Source: an uncultured Burkholderiales bacterium (GTDB lineage: Bacteria > Pseudomonadota > Gammaproteobacteria > Burkholderiales > Burkholderiaceae_D). Taken from it: DNA of 10,062 bases. The position numbers were made by a program, and so were the translations under genes. This document shows, piece after piece, positions 1 through 5,596 of this stretch. Under the pieces are notes generated by a model. It worked only from the letters and a program-made list of their open reading frames with translations, ran no database searches and was not told the DNA's origin. Position 1 is the first letter of the stretch; each line of letters starts with the position of its first letter. The DNA lies in NCBI GenBank assembly GCA_903904635.1, contig CAIVDH010000048.1, positions 1-10,062 on the forward strand. Direction: 5' to 3'.

Positions 1-1
1 C

Positions 2-85
2 AGCTTGATTGAAGAAGTGGTGCGCGCAGTGGGTGGTAAGTCAGGCGCTTCAAAAGACACTGGATCCCGGCCTACGCCGGGATGA
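2..85 (+). CDS. Possible 3' end of an unidentified gene (partial)
   Basis: The frame starting at base 2 is open from the window edge and stops at TGA 83-85. It reads SLIEEVVRAVGGKSGASK and then runs into the palindromic repeat, which would supply the last residues (…GSRPTPG). The first part looks protein-like, with an acidic-hydrophobic helix followed by a Gly/Ser tail, but 50 bases are too few to identify a family. The opposite strand is also open over these bases, so strand choice is weak. If real, this gene converges on ccmE and the ccm operon ends here, with ccmFGH located elsewhere. Confidence 0.35.
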   Translation, partial: SLIEEVVRAVGGKSGASKDTGSRPTPG

Positions 86-153
86 TGGTAGTAATTTTAA
101 GTTCGCCTCAACGACCAACGTCGTCCCAGCGCAGGCTGGGACCCAGTGTCTTT
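53..153. repeat. Paired-hairpin extragenic palindromic repeat (REP/BIME-like)
   Basis: Two hairpins lie head to head. The first is ATCCCGGC-CTAC-GCCGGGAT (64-83), an 8-bp stem with a 4-base loop. The second is GTCCCAGC-GCAG-GCTGGGAC (123-142), again 8 bp and 4 bases. They are enclosed by a larger inverted repeat, 53-68 against 138-153, matching at 15 of 16 positions. Translated, such elements give strings like PAQAGTQ, recurring in betaproteobacterial intergenic regions from general knowledge. It sits directly behind ccmE, whose stop codon begins 10 bases from the repeat, and could end or stabilise the ccm transcript. No U-tract follows, so it is not a canonical intrinsic terminator. Confidence 0.8.
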
Positions 154-160
154 ACTTGCA

Positions 161-601
161 CTATTCCGGCTTTTTATTCTTCGCAGCGTCTTTCATCGCT
201 TTGGCAGCTTCAGGCGGCATATAGTTTTCATCATGCTTGGCCAGCACCTGTTCTGCATGAAAAACACCATCTTCACCCAGCTTGCCCTGCGCGACCACGC
301 CTTTGCCTTCTTTGAATAAATCCGGCAGCAGACCGGTGTAAGTCACCGGCACGCTGTGCGCAAAATCGGTTACAACAAAGCGTACGTTTAAGTCAGTGCC
401 ACTTTTAACCAGGCTGCCTTCTTGAACCATGCCGCCTATGCGAAAATCGCGTCCCTGCGGCGCAGTTTTCTCAGCGATCTGGCTAGGGCTGAAGAAAAAT
501 ACCATGTTGCTCTGAAAGGCATTCAGTATCAGCATAGCGGCCGCGCCTATGGCGGCGACTGCCAGTGCAATCAGCAATAATTTGCGGTGCCGCGGTTTCA
601 T
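161..601 (-). CDS. ccmE: CcmE, periplasmic haem chaperone of cytochrome c maturation
   Basis: CcmE (146 aa) covalently accepts haem from CcmC, with release by CcmAB, and carries it in the periplasm to the CcmF/H ligation complex. A basic N-terminus (MKPRHRK) is followed by a single membrane anchor at about 8-27 and a beta-rich OB-fold domain. The haem attachment motif [11 protein letters not shown] is at 121-131, with the covalent haem-binding His123 and the conserved Tyr127 (E. coli His130 and Tyr134). A flexible Lys/Ala-rich tail ends the protein. The frame is open further upstream, but ATG 601 is chosen because it gives the family N-terminus and overlaps the ccmD stop as ATGA (598-601), implying translational coupling. 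It is the last ccm gene here and is followed by the palindromic repeat. Confidence 0.96.
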   Translation of the reverse strand: MKPRHRKLLLIALAVAAIGAAAMLILNAFQSNMVFFFSPSQIAEKTAPQGRDFRIGGMVQEGSLVKSGTDLNVRFVVTDFAHSVPVTYTGLLPDLFKEGKGVVAQGKLGEDGVFHAEQVLAKHDENYMPPEAAKAMKDAAKNKKPE

Positions 602-771
602 GCCTGTTCTCCTTCTTGTGTCTGCTCTTTTGCTGCATCCAGTTCGCGCGCACGATTTCGCAGCTGCACGACTTCCAGTGCGATTACCGCGGCAACCATC
701 AGGTAGGAGCCCCATACGTACAGCCCGTAGCCGCCCATGTTGATGAATTCACTGACGCTATTCCAGTTCAC
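598..771 (-). CDS. ccmD: CcmD, small membrane protein of the haem exporter complex
   Basis: This 57-residue protein has the CcmD layout: a short polar N-terminus ([16 protein letters not shown]), one membrane helix at about 17-36 (…[17 protein letters not shown]), then a basic stretch ([10 protein letters not shown]) and an acidic/polar cytoplasmic tail. CcmD is needed to release holo-CcmE from the CcmABC complex. The start is inferred to be GTG 771-769, preceded by GGAG (777-780 on the plus strand as ctcc) at suitable distance. The GTG overlaps the ccmC stop as GTGA (768-771), mirroring the ATGA junction with ccmE. The longer ATG frame starting at 972 lies entirely inside ccmC and is rejected. 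The internal ATG at codon 12 would remove the conserved FxxMGGYG region start. Confidence 0.9.
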   Translation of the reverse strand: MNWNSVSEFINMGGYGLYVWGSYLMVAAVIALEVVQLRNRARELDAAKEQTQEGEQA

Positions 772-1499
772 GTTTGCTCCTGTAAAGTTTCCATCCAAGC
801 GGTTTGCGCTTCTCGCTCGCGTATCAGTATGCGTGTGCGCGCCAGTGCAGCAGCAATGGCATAAAGCCAGAATGCCAGCGCCATGATCAGCATGCCGGCT
901 AACATGATGCTGGCCATGCGCGGCGCGGCGGATACGCTCACCGAAGCGCCCTGATGCAAGGTATTCCACCACTTTACAGAGAAATAAATGATGGGCACAT
1001 TGATCACCCCGACCAATGCCAATAAGCTCGTGGCACGATCAGCCCGGCGCGTGTCTTCAATGGTGGTGTGCAGCGCCAGATAGCCGACATACAGAAACAG
1101 CAGTATCAGCTCTGAGGTCAGGCGTGCATCCCATACCCACCATGTACCCCAGGTTGGCTTGCCCCAAAGGGATCCGGTCCAGAGCGCAAGAAAACACATC
1201 AGCGCGCCAGTTGGCGCCAGCGCGCGCGCCAGCATGAAAGCCAGCCGGGCATTGAAAGCCAGTCCTATCGCAGACCAGAAAGCGATCGCAACAAAAATCA
1301 CCATTGACATCCATGATGCCGGTACATGCACAAAGATGATCCGGTAAGACTCGCCTTGCTGGAAATCTGTAGGCGCGATTAATAGCCCGATAGTAAGGCC
1401 GGCTATGGCCAGTAACGTGGCCAGTACGCTGCACCAGCGTACAAGACTGCCTGCCAGCGGATAAAACCGCGCAGGCGCGGCATATTTAAACCAATTCAT
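768..1499 (-). CDS. ccmC: CcmC, haem transporter/haem-handling inner membrane protein
   Basis: CcmC (243 aa) loads haem onto CcmE. It belongs to the haem-handling protein family marked by a tryptophan-rich WWD domain. The signature WGTWWVWDARLTSE is at 117-130, on the periplasmic side between membrane helices. The two conserved haem-ligand histidines are His58 (IFVHVPASWM) and His182 (NTLHQGAS). Six hydrophobic helices can be traced at roughly 23-42, 63-82, 95-112, 128-147, 159-175 and 197-220, as expected. The length matches the family (about 245 aa). A gap of 30 bases separates it from ccmB, with the ribosome-binding site AAAGGAA (plus-strand 1509-1515) nine bases before ATG 1499. The 3' end overlaps ccmD by four bases. 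Confidence 0.97.
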   Translation of the reverse strand: MNWFKYAAPARFYPLAGSLVRWCSVLATLLAIAGLTIGLLIAPTDFQQGESYRIIFVHVPASWMSMVIFVAIAFWSAIGLAFNARLAFMLARALAPTGALMCFLALWTGSLWGKPTWGTWWVWDARLTSELILLFLYVGYLALHTTIEDTRRADRATSLLALVGVINVPIIYFSVKWWNTLHQGASVSVSAAPRMASIMLAGMLIMALAFWLYAIAAALARTRILIREREAQTAWMETLQEQT

Positions 1500-1529
1500 G
1501 CGGGGTTGTTCCTTTCTTTTGTATTGCGC

Positions 1530-2249
1530 TTATTCTAGGGCAATACGCAAAGCTGCGGCTGTTGCCAGTGGCGCCAGCGGCAGAGCCAGTAGCAACATCG
1601 CACCCAGCAAAGAGAAATGGGCAGCCACACCCAGCCCGGCACTGCCTGCATCGACAGCGCCGGTGCCAAAGATTAATACCGGTATGACCAGAGGCAGCAC
1701 CAATAGCGAGAGCAGCATGCCTTGTGAGCGCACGCCCAGCGTCAGGGCCGCCCCTATTGCGCCCAGCAGAGCCAATATCGGTGTGCCCAGAAGTAGCGAA
1801 ATGGCCAGTATCAGCGTGCTTTGTGGCGACATATCAAACTGCATTGCCAGCACGGGCGACATCAATGAGAGTAAAAAGCCGCTGCATAGCCAGTGTGCCG
1901 CAACCTTGGCTAGTACCAGCAAAGGCAGCGGCGTAGCAGAGAGCAGCATTTGTTCTAAGGTGCCGTCGGCATAATCTTCGGTAAACATGCGCGCCATACC
2001 CAGCATGGCTGACAGGAGTGCCGCCACCCACAAAACGCCGCTGGCAATTTGTTTGAGTAGTACCGGTTGCGGACCTATACCAAGTGGGAACATGCTGGCC
2101 ACAATAATAAAAAAAGCCAGAGCAGCGGCCGTGTCGCTACGTTGCCTGAACACCAGCTTGATGTCGCGTTCGAACAGACAATACAGGCCGGGCCAGATGC
2201 CGGGCGAGATGTTGGCCTTGATAGAGAGTGTGCGCAGTGAATTACTCAT
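1530..2249 (-). CDS. ccmB: CcmB, haem exporter permease
   Basis: CcmB (239 aa) is the permease that works with the CcmA ATPase in releasing holo-CcmE from CcmC. Family landmarks: F-FPLGIGP (the conserved FPL-IGP after the first helix), SGVLWVAALLSAMLG, the cytoplasmic loop FTEDYADGTLEQMLLSATPLP, the LAKVAAHW helix start, LLLGTPILALLGAIGAALTLG, LLVLPLVIPVLIFG, and the ending FATAAALRI-like LATAAALRIALE. These give six membrane helices. ATG 2249 overlaps the ccmA stop as ATGA (2246-2249), the reason for this start; the upstream frame runs inside ccmA. The N-terminus is about 15-20 residues longer than E. coli CcmB, so a later start cannot be excluded. Confidence 0.95.
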   Translation of the reverse strand: MSNSLRTLSIKANISPGIWPGLYCLFERDIKLVFRQRSDTAAALAFFIIVASMFPLGIGPQPVLLKQIASGVLWVAALLSAMLGMARMFTEDYADGTLEQMLLSATPLPLLVLAKVAAHWLCSGFLLSLMSPVLAMQFDMSPQSTLILAISLLLGTPILALLGAIGAALTLGVRSQGMLLSLLVLPLVIPVLIFGTGAVDAGSAGLGVAAHFSLLGAMLLLALPLAPLATAAALRIALE

Positions 2250-2863
2250 AAAGCGAGTGTCTTGTGAGTGATGCCGGATTCCAGCGATAGCGGCTGATGG
2301 CTGGTTAAGATGGCGCTGCCACCATTTTTCAAATGTGCGCTGATACGGGCAGAGAGCCATTCACAGCCAAGATTGTCCAAGGCATTGAAAGGTTCATCGA
2401 GTATCCATAGCACTGGTGCCGAGGGCAGTATGGTTCGCGCCAGATGGACGCGTTTTTTTTGCCCTTGGGAGAGCTGACGCGCTGGCATCATGTCGCGACC
2501 CGGCAGGCCTGCAGAGGTGAGTGCGGTGCGAGCCTGGGCAGCGGTGATGCTGCGCCCCGCCAGTGTTTCGGCCACCTGCAGGTTTTCACCGGCAGTCAGG
2601 TCATCTTTAAGGCCTGCAGCATGGCCTATGTATAAAAGCGAGCGAGCATATTCTTCGCGCACGTGACTGATTTTTTCGCGCTGCCAGCGGACTTCGCCGG
2701 ATGTGGGTTCGAGCATGCCGCATAGCATGCGTAACAAACTGGTTTTACCCGCGCCATTGGAGCCGGTAACGCGTAGCAGATCGCCGGGTTTGACATCAGT
2801 ATTGAGTTGACGAAAAAGCAGACGCGATCCACGCACGCAAGCTAACTTATGTATTTCGAGCAT
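2246..2863 (-). CDS. ccmA: CcmA, ATP-binding subunit of the haem exporter
   Basis: CcmA (205 aa) is the ABC ATPase of the CcmABCD complex, cytoplasmic and attached to CcmB. All ABC motifs are visible: Walker A GSNGAGKT (34-41), signature LSQGQKKR (131-138), Walker B VLWILDEP (151-158), D-loop ALD (161-163) and H-loop His189. The segment YIGHAAGLKDDLTAGENL (79-95) is typical of CcmA. ATG 2863 gives the usual N-terminus (MLEIHKLACVRG); an upstream in-frame ATG at 2950 lies before the predicted promoter and adds non-family sequence. No clear Shine-Dalgarno precedes the start and the predicted leader is only about 20 bases. This is the first gene of the ccm operon. Confidence 0.95.
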   Translation of the reverse strand: MLEIHKLACVRGSRLLFRQLNTDVKPGDLLRVTGSNGAGKTSLLRMLCGMLEPTSGEVRWQREKISHVREEYARSLLYIGHAAGLKDDLTAGENLQVAETLAGRSITAAQARTALTSAGLPGRDMMPARQLSQGQKKRVHLARTILPSAPVLWILDEPFNALDNLGCEWLSARISAHLKNGGSAILTSHQPLSLESGITHKTLAL

Positions 2864-2890
2864 GATTGCCAGGAGCAGTGAAAGTAGGGG

Positions 2891-2919
2891 ATTAAAGAAG
2901 TTAACGTTTAATCCGTCAA
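2891..2919 (-). promoter_or_regulatory. Predicted sigma70-type promoter of the ccm operon
   Basis: On the minus strand TTGACG (plus 2914-2919) and TTTAAT (plus 2891-2896) are separated by exactly 17 bases; each differs from consensus at one position. Transcription would start near 2884, about 20 bases before the ccmA ATG. A second -35-like TTGACA (plus 2927-2932) lies further upstream but has no good -10 at the right distance. Confidence 0.6.
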
Positions 2920-2971
2920 TTCTACTTGTCAAATGCGTCGCTGGGATCACTGCGTGATGAAATGAACTGCG

Positions 2972-3005
2972 CTCCCTGCTGGAAGTATTACCTTCTGGCA
3001 GGGAG
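2972..3005. terminator. Hairpin between the lipoprotein gene and ccmA (possible terminator)
   Basis: CTCCCTGC (2972-2979) pairs with GCAGGGAG (2998-3005), extended by GGAAG against CTTCT around a short AT-rich loop. In plus-strand RNA the two intermediate pairs are G-U wobbles; in minus-strand RNA they become A-C mismatches. It lies 13 bases beyond the stop of the leftward lipoprotein gene, the right place for its terminator, but no U-run follows on the minus strand, so intrinsic termination is uncertain. Confidence 0.4.
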
Positions 3006-3017
3006 TGATGATTTTGC

Positions 3018-4427
3018 CTACTGTTTTTTTAACAAAAATCCGCCTATCGCCACAGGACCGTTGTTTGGGTTTTGAAACGTGTAGCTGCCAGCAACTTCTG
3101 CCGGACCGGTTATGCCGCCATTAGTCGTTACAGGACCAAAGAATCGTGCGCCCAGGCCACCGCTGACAGACCCGTTGTTGACGCTGCCGGTAAAATAATT
3201 TGCCAGGTTGCCGCTACTAATGTTGGTAGTCGTTGTAAATGAAATCGGGACACTGGATAAATCTTTTACATCAAGACGTGTATTACTGAAGTTAATCTGC
3301 ACCGTTTGCCTTGCGAAATCCACTACGGCTGTAACCGTGCCGATAATTGGATTGGAGTCTTCTACGCCATCGTTGCTAAACCATCCGCGCAGCGTGCCGG
3401 TATAGGTTGCTGTGCCGGTAGTGGGCATTTGTGTCGGATTGGTCACTTCGCCAAATGCAAGGTAGCCACGGCGCATTTTATTGTGTTCATTGTTGCCGCC
3501 CCACTCATTGATCATCACAGTATCTTGCGTAATCCAGCCAGCCAAATTAGCCCAGCCATAACTCCATTGATAGTAGTTGCGATAACCTTTAAAGCCCGGA
3601 TAAGGTAAGCCGCTATCGATCTGTAAAAAAAATTGATCTTTAATGGCGGGAGGCATGCGCTGGTTAACCTCGTCACCAGCCTCGGTTGCGCCATCTGAGT
3701 GAAGATGCGTCGCAATGACGGTGTCGGGTAAACTGCCGCCGGTTTTCCAGTCACCTTGCGTCAGTAACAACGGTGGACTTTCCACGGTGGGGCAATCAGG
3801 TTTATCAGTTGGGCAGCGCACAGGTTGGCTGCGCGGAAAATAAATATTGTTGGCGTAATTTGCCTGCGTGCCTGCAGCGCCTTTCGATGGAAAATCATAA
3901 AAATTTGTGTCGGAAATCGGTGGCAGTGGCCCAAAAACAATCTGCCCCTTGCTGTCGAGTTGTGCGCGCCCCTGACGTGTTGAGAAAGTCTCGATTACCA
4001 GCGGACGTTCATTTTTTCCATCCCACGACAGTCCCATGTCGGACATCAGCATCGCCACGCTATCAATCACGCCGGACGCATTGCGTTTCACTCGCACTTC
4101 CACTTTTCCACCAGTAGCCGGCTTTAGGCCAAATGCCTGGGTTGTGTCCGGATTGGGCGTCATCAAGTCATTCGTTGATACGCCATAGGTCTGCACCCCG
4201 GACGCTGTTAGCGCGACGCCATTGTCGGCACCTAAAATTTTGTCGCCGCTACATTGTGCATTTTCGCTGCCCTGACAGGACATGATTGCGGCTTCTTGCA
4301 CAGACGTTGTGATGTTGCTGGATCCGGATAGCAACTTGGGCGCATCGCCGCCATCACCACCACCGCACGCCGTGAGAAATAAAAAAAGAGTGCTGCATAC
4401 AGCACCGCCCTTTAAAGAAAAAAACAT
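3018..4427 (-). CDS. Predicted outer-membrane lipoprotein with C-terminal TbpB-like beta-barrel domain
   Basis: 469 residues of unknown function. Residues 1-20 form a lipoprotein signal peptide with lipobox LTAC, the lipidated residue being Cys21; the next residues are GGGDGGD, with Gly rather than Asp at +2, which favours the outer membrane. The mature protein is rich in Gly, Thr, Asn and Ser. Two close cysteine pairs (51/59 and 205/212) could form disulfides. The end, from about PTTGTATYTGTLRGWF (335-350) through VDFARQTVQINFS (369-381) to GARFFGP (426-432) and the final GGFLLKK, resembles the eight-stranded barrel of transferrin-binding-protein-B-like lipoproteins. The middle is not recognised. 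ATG 4427 is backed by a strong Shine-Dalgarno. The gene appears to be monocistronic and divergent from crtE. A role in iron or haem binding is only a guess from the domain. Confidence 0.8.
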   Translation of the reverse strand: MFFSLKGGAVCSTLFLFLTACGGGDGGDAPKLLSGSSNITTSVQEAAIMSCQGSENAQCSGDKILGADNGVALTASGVQTYGVSTNDLMTPNPDTTQAFGLKPATGGKVEVRVKRNASGVIDSVAMLMSDMGLSWDGKNERPLVIETFSTRQGRAQLDSKGQIVFGPLPPISDTNFYDFPSKGAAGTQANYANNIYFPRSQPVRCPTDKPDCPTVESPPLLLTQGDWKTGGSLPDTVIATHLHSDGATEAGDEVNQRMPPAIKDQFFLQIDSGLPYPGFKGYRNYYQWSYGWANLAGWITQDTVMINEWGGNNEHNKMRRGYLAFGEVTNPTQMPTTGTATYTGTLRGWFSNDGVEDSNPIIGTVTAVVDFARQTVQINFSNTRLDVKDLSSVPISFTTTTNISSGNLANYFTGSVNNGSVSGGLGARFFGPVTTNGGITGPAEVAGSYTFQNPNNGPVAIGGFLLKKQ

Positions 4428-4430
4428 GAA

Positions 4431-4438
4431 ACCTCCCT
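4431..4438 (-). promoter_or_regulatory. Strong Shine-Dalgarno of the lipoprotein gene
   Basis: AGGGAGGT on the minus strand lies three bases before ATG 4427. It is the best ribosome-binding site in the window and fixes the start that carries the signal peptide. Confidence 0.8.
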
Positions 4439-4459
4439 AGGTCTGTCTGGATGTAATTA

Positions 4460-4485
4460 CCAACTTCTGCGACAAGCGCAGTTGG
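4460..4485. other. Hairpin upstream of the lipoprotein gene
   Basis: CTGCG (4467-4471) pairs with CGCAG (4477-4481) around ACAAG, and CCAA (4460-4463) pairs with TTGG (4482-4485) outside a three-base bulge. It would lie in the 5' leader of the leftward lipoprotein mRNA, about 33 bases before the start codon, if the promoter is further upstream. I could not find a convincing promoter for that gene in 4440-4620. Confidence 0.35.
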
Positions 4486-4580
4486 CGACTTCAGAACATA
4501 GAGCAGGGGCGATTAAATTGTTTGTGAAATGATAAGGGAGCGCAGTATTAAATTGGAAAGTCTGAATAATTAACGAATAG

Positions 4581-4608
4581 TTGACGTAACAAAACCACAA
4601 GTTATTTT
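4581..4608 (+). promoter_or_regulatory. Possible distal promoter of crtE
   Basis: TTGACG (4581-4586) and TATTTT (4603-4608) are 16 bases apart, matching consensus at five and four positions. Transcription would start near 4615, at the left edge of the first PpsR/CrtJ-type palindrome, so that site could block it. This is weaker than the proximal candidate only in its -10 element. Confidence 0.3.
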
Positions 4609-4616
4609 GCGATATG

Positions 4617-4660
4617 TGTCTAAATTACTTGACACAATGCCGTGACAACTTTAATTTACA
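4617..4660 (+). promoter_or_regulatory. Tandem PpsR/CrtJ-type operator upstream of crtE
   Basis: The first site, TGTCTAAATTACTTGACA (4617-4634), fits TGTc-N10-gACA exactly; its palindrome extends outward to six-base arms, TGTGTC (4615-4620) and GACACA (4631-4636). The second, TGACAACTTTAATTTACA (4643-4660), has TGA in place of TGT in the left half. They are separated by 8 bases, the spacing known for paired CrtJ/PpsR sites. In purple bacteria this redox- and light-responsive repressor controls crt and bch genes. The first site covers the -35 and the second the -10 region of the proximal crtE promoter. The regulator gene is not in the window. Confidence 0.7.
4629..4657 (+). promoter_or_regulatory. 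Proximal crtE promoter
   Basis: A perfect -35 TTGACA lies at 4629-4634. The -10 is ambiguous: TTTAAT (4650-4655) is a good match but only 15 bases away, while TAATTT (4652-4657) is 17 away and poor. Either way transcription would start near 4662-4665, which would make an ATG at 4667 nearly leaderless and supports the downstream crtE start. Confidence 0.5.
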
Positions 4661-4687
4661 CATGAAATGAGCCAATCAGGTTCACGC

Positions 4688-4692
4688 GGAGG
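4688..4692 (+). promoter_or_regulatory. Shine-Dalgarno deciding the crtE start
   Basis: GGAGG lies four bases before ATG 4697. The alternative in-frame ATG at 4667 has no Shine-Dalgarno and would place this GGAGG inside the coding sequence (as RGGN). Confidence 0.65.
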
Positions 4693-4696
4693 CAAT

Positions 4697-5590
4697 ATGG
4701 AAAACGGCAAGCGTATAGAGACGGCACTGTTGGCGGCACTGGCAGCCCAGGAGGGCCCGGGCGGTCCGCCTAAACTGGCGCAGGCAATACGCCATGCGGT
4801 ATTTCCGGGGGGCGCCCGTATTCGTCCCCACCTGTGCCTGGCTGTTGCCCAAGCATGTGCGGCAGATGATCTGGACCTGGCTGCTGCTGCAGGTGCGGCC
4901 ATAGAGTTATTGCATTGTGCGTCGCTGGTACATGATGATTTACCCTGCTTTGACAACGCCGCCACACGCCGCGGCCGCCCATCCGTATTTGCCGCACATG
5001 GCGAACGACTCGCTGTGCTGGCCGGTGATGCATTGATCGTGACTGCTTTTCAGAGTGTGGCAGCAGCAGCGGCCATGCGCCCCGAGCGACTCGTTGCCTT
5101 GATCAAGACAATTTCCGAGGCGGTCGGTGCGCCTTTGGGCATCGTTGCCGGTCAGGCCTGGGAATGCGAACCACGTGTGGCACTCACCGAATATCAGCGC
5201 GCCAAAACCGGTGCCTTGTTTGTCGCGGCAACAACAGCCGGTGCACAAGCTGCCGGTGCACAGGCCGATCCATGGCGTGCATTGGGTGAATGGCTGGGCG
5301 AGGCTTATCAGGTAGCCGACGATATACGTGATGTGGCTTCAGACCCTGACACTCTGGGCAAACCTATCGGTCAGGACGTAACCCATGGTCGCCCGAGTTC
5401 GGCCGCTGAGTTGGGACTGTCTGGCGCAATTCAGTACTTTGATCAGTTAATCGGTTACGCCAGCGCCTCGATTCCGAGCTGCCGCGGTTCTGCGCAATTA
5501 CGCACTTTGGTCAGGGCCGAAGCCAAGCGCTTAGTGCCAGTTGAGATGACGCGTCGTATCGCGCCGTCCGTCACCCGCGTTGCGGCGTAA
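4697..5590 (+). CDS. crtE: CrtE, geranylgeranyl diphosphate synthase
   Basis: CrtE (297 aa) is a cytoplasmic trans-polyprenyl synthase making geranylgeranyl diphosphate, the C20 unit for carotenoids and for the bacteriochlorophyll tail. The first aspartate-rich motif is DDLPCFD (80-86) followed by RRGRPS, and the second is DDIRD (208-212) followed by DTLGKPIGQDVTHGRPS. FPGGARIRPHLCLAVA (36-51) binds diphosphate, with Ala in place of the lysine found in the GGKR motif of many prenyl synthases; this variant is familiar in CrtE of phototrophs. Residues LLHCASLVHDD are typical. Start 4697 is chosen for its GGAGG and because 4667 lies at the predicted transcription start; 4667 would add ten residues. 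crtF follows six bases after the stop, so the two are probably cotranscribed under the PpsR/CrtJ-type sites. Confidence 0.93.
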   Translation: MENGKRIETALLAALAAQEGPGGPPKLAQAIRHAVFPGGARIRPHLCLAVAQACAADDLDLAAAAGAAIELLHCASLVHDDLPCFDNAATRRGRPSVFAAHGERLAVLAGDALIVTAFQSVAAAAAMRPERLVALIKTISEAVGAPLGIVAGQAWECEPRVALTEYQRAKTGALFVAATTAGAQAAGAQADPWRALGEWLGEAYQVADDIRDVASDPDTLGKPIGQDVTHGRPSSAAELGLSGAIQYFDQLIGYASASIPSCRGSAQLRTLVRAEAKRLVPVEMTRRIAPSVTRVAA

Positions 5591-5596
5591 GACTGT

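Noticed and set aside
9..224. 71-codon plus-strand frame across the palindromic repeat and the ccmE 3' end
   Set aside because: Its middle is translation of the extragenic repeat (LDPGLRRDDG, PAQAGTQ) and its end overlaps ccmE antisense; no family resemblance and no ribosome-binding site.
2927..2944. PpsR/CrtJ-type control of the ccm promoter
   Set aside because: The TGT at 2927-2929 has no ACA twelve bases on (TGG instead); no TGT-N12-ACA was found in the ccm upstream region that I checked.
2972..3005. Hairpin as a firm intrinsic terminator of the lipoprotein gene
   Set aside because: No U-tract follows on the minus strand and two stem positions are A-C mismatches there; kept only as a weak candidate.
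4440..4620. Promoter for the leftward lipoprotein gene
   Set aside because: Several TATAAT-like hexamers occur on the minus strand (for example TATCAT and TTTAAT) but none has an acceptable -35 at 16-18 bases, so none was called.
4667..4696. Ten-codon N-terminal extension of crtE from ATG 4667
   Set aside because: No Shine-Dalgarno, lies at the predicted transcription start, and would bury the GGAGG that serves ATG 4697. It remains possible.
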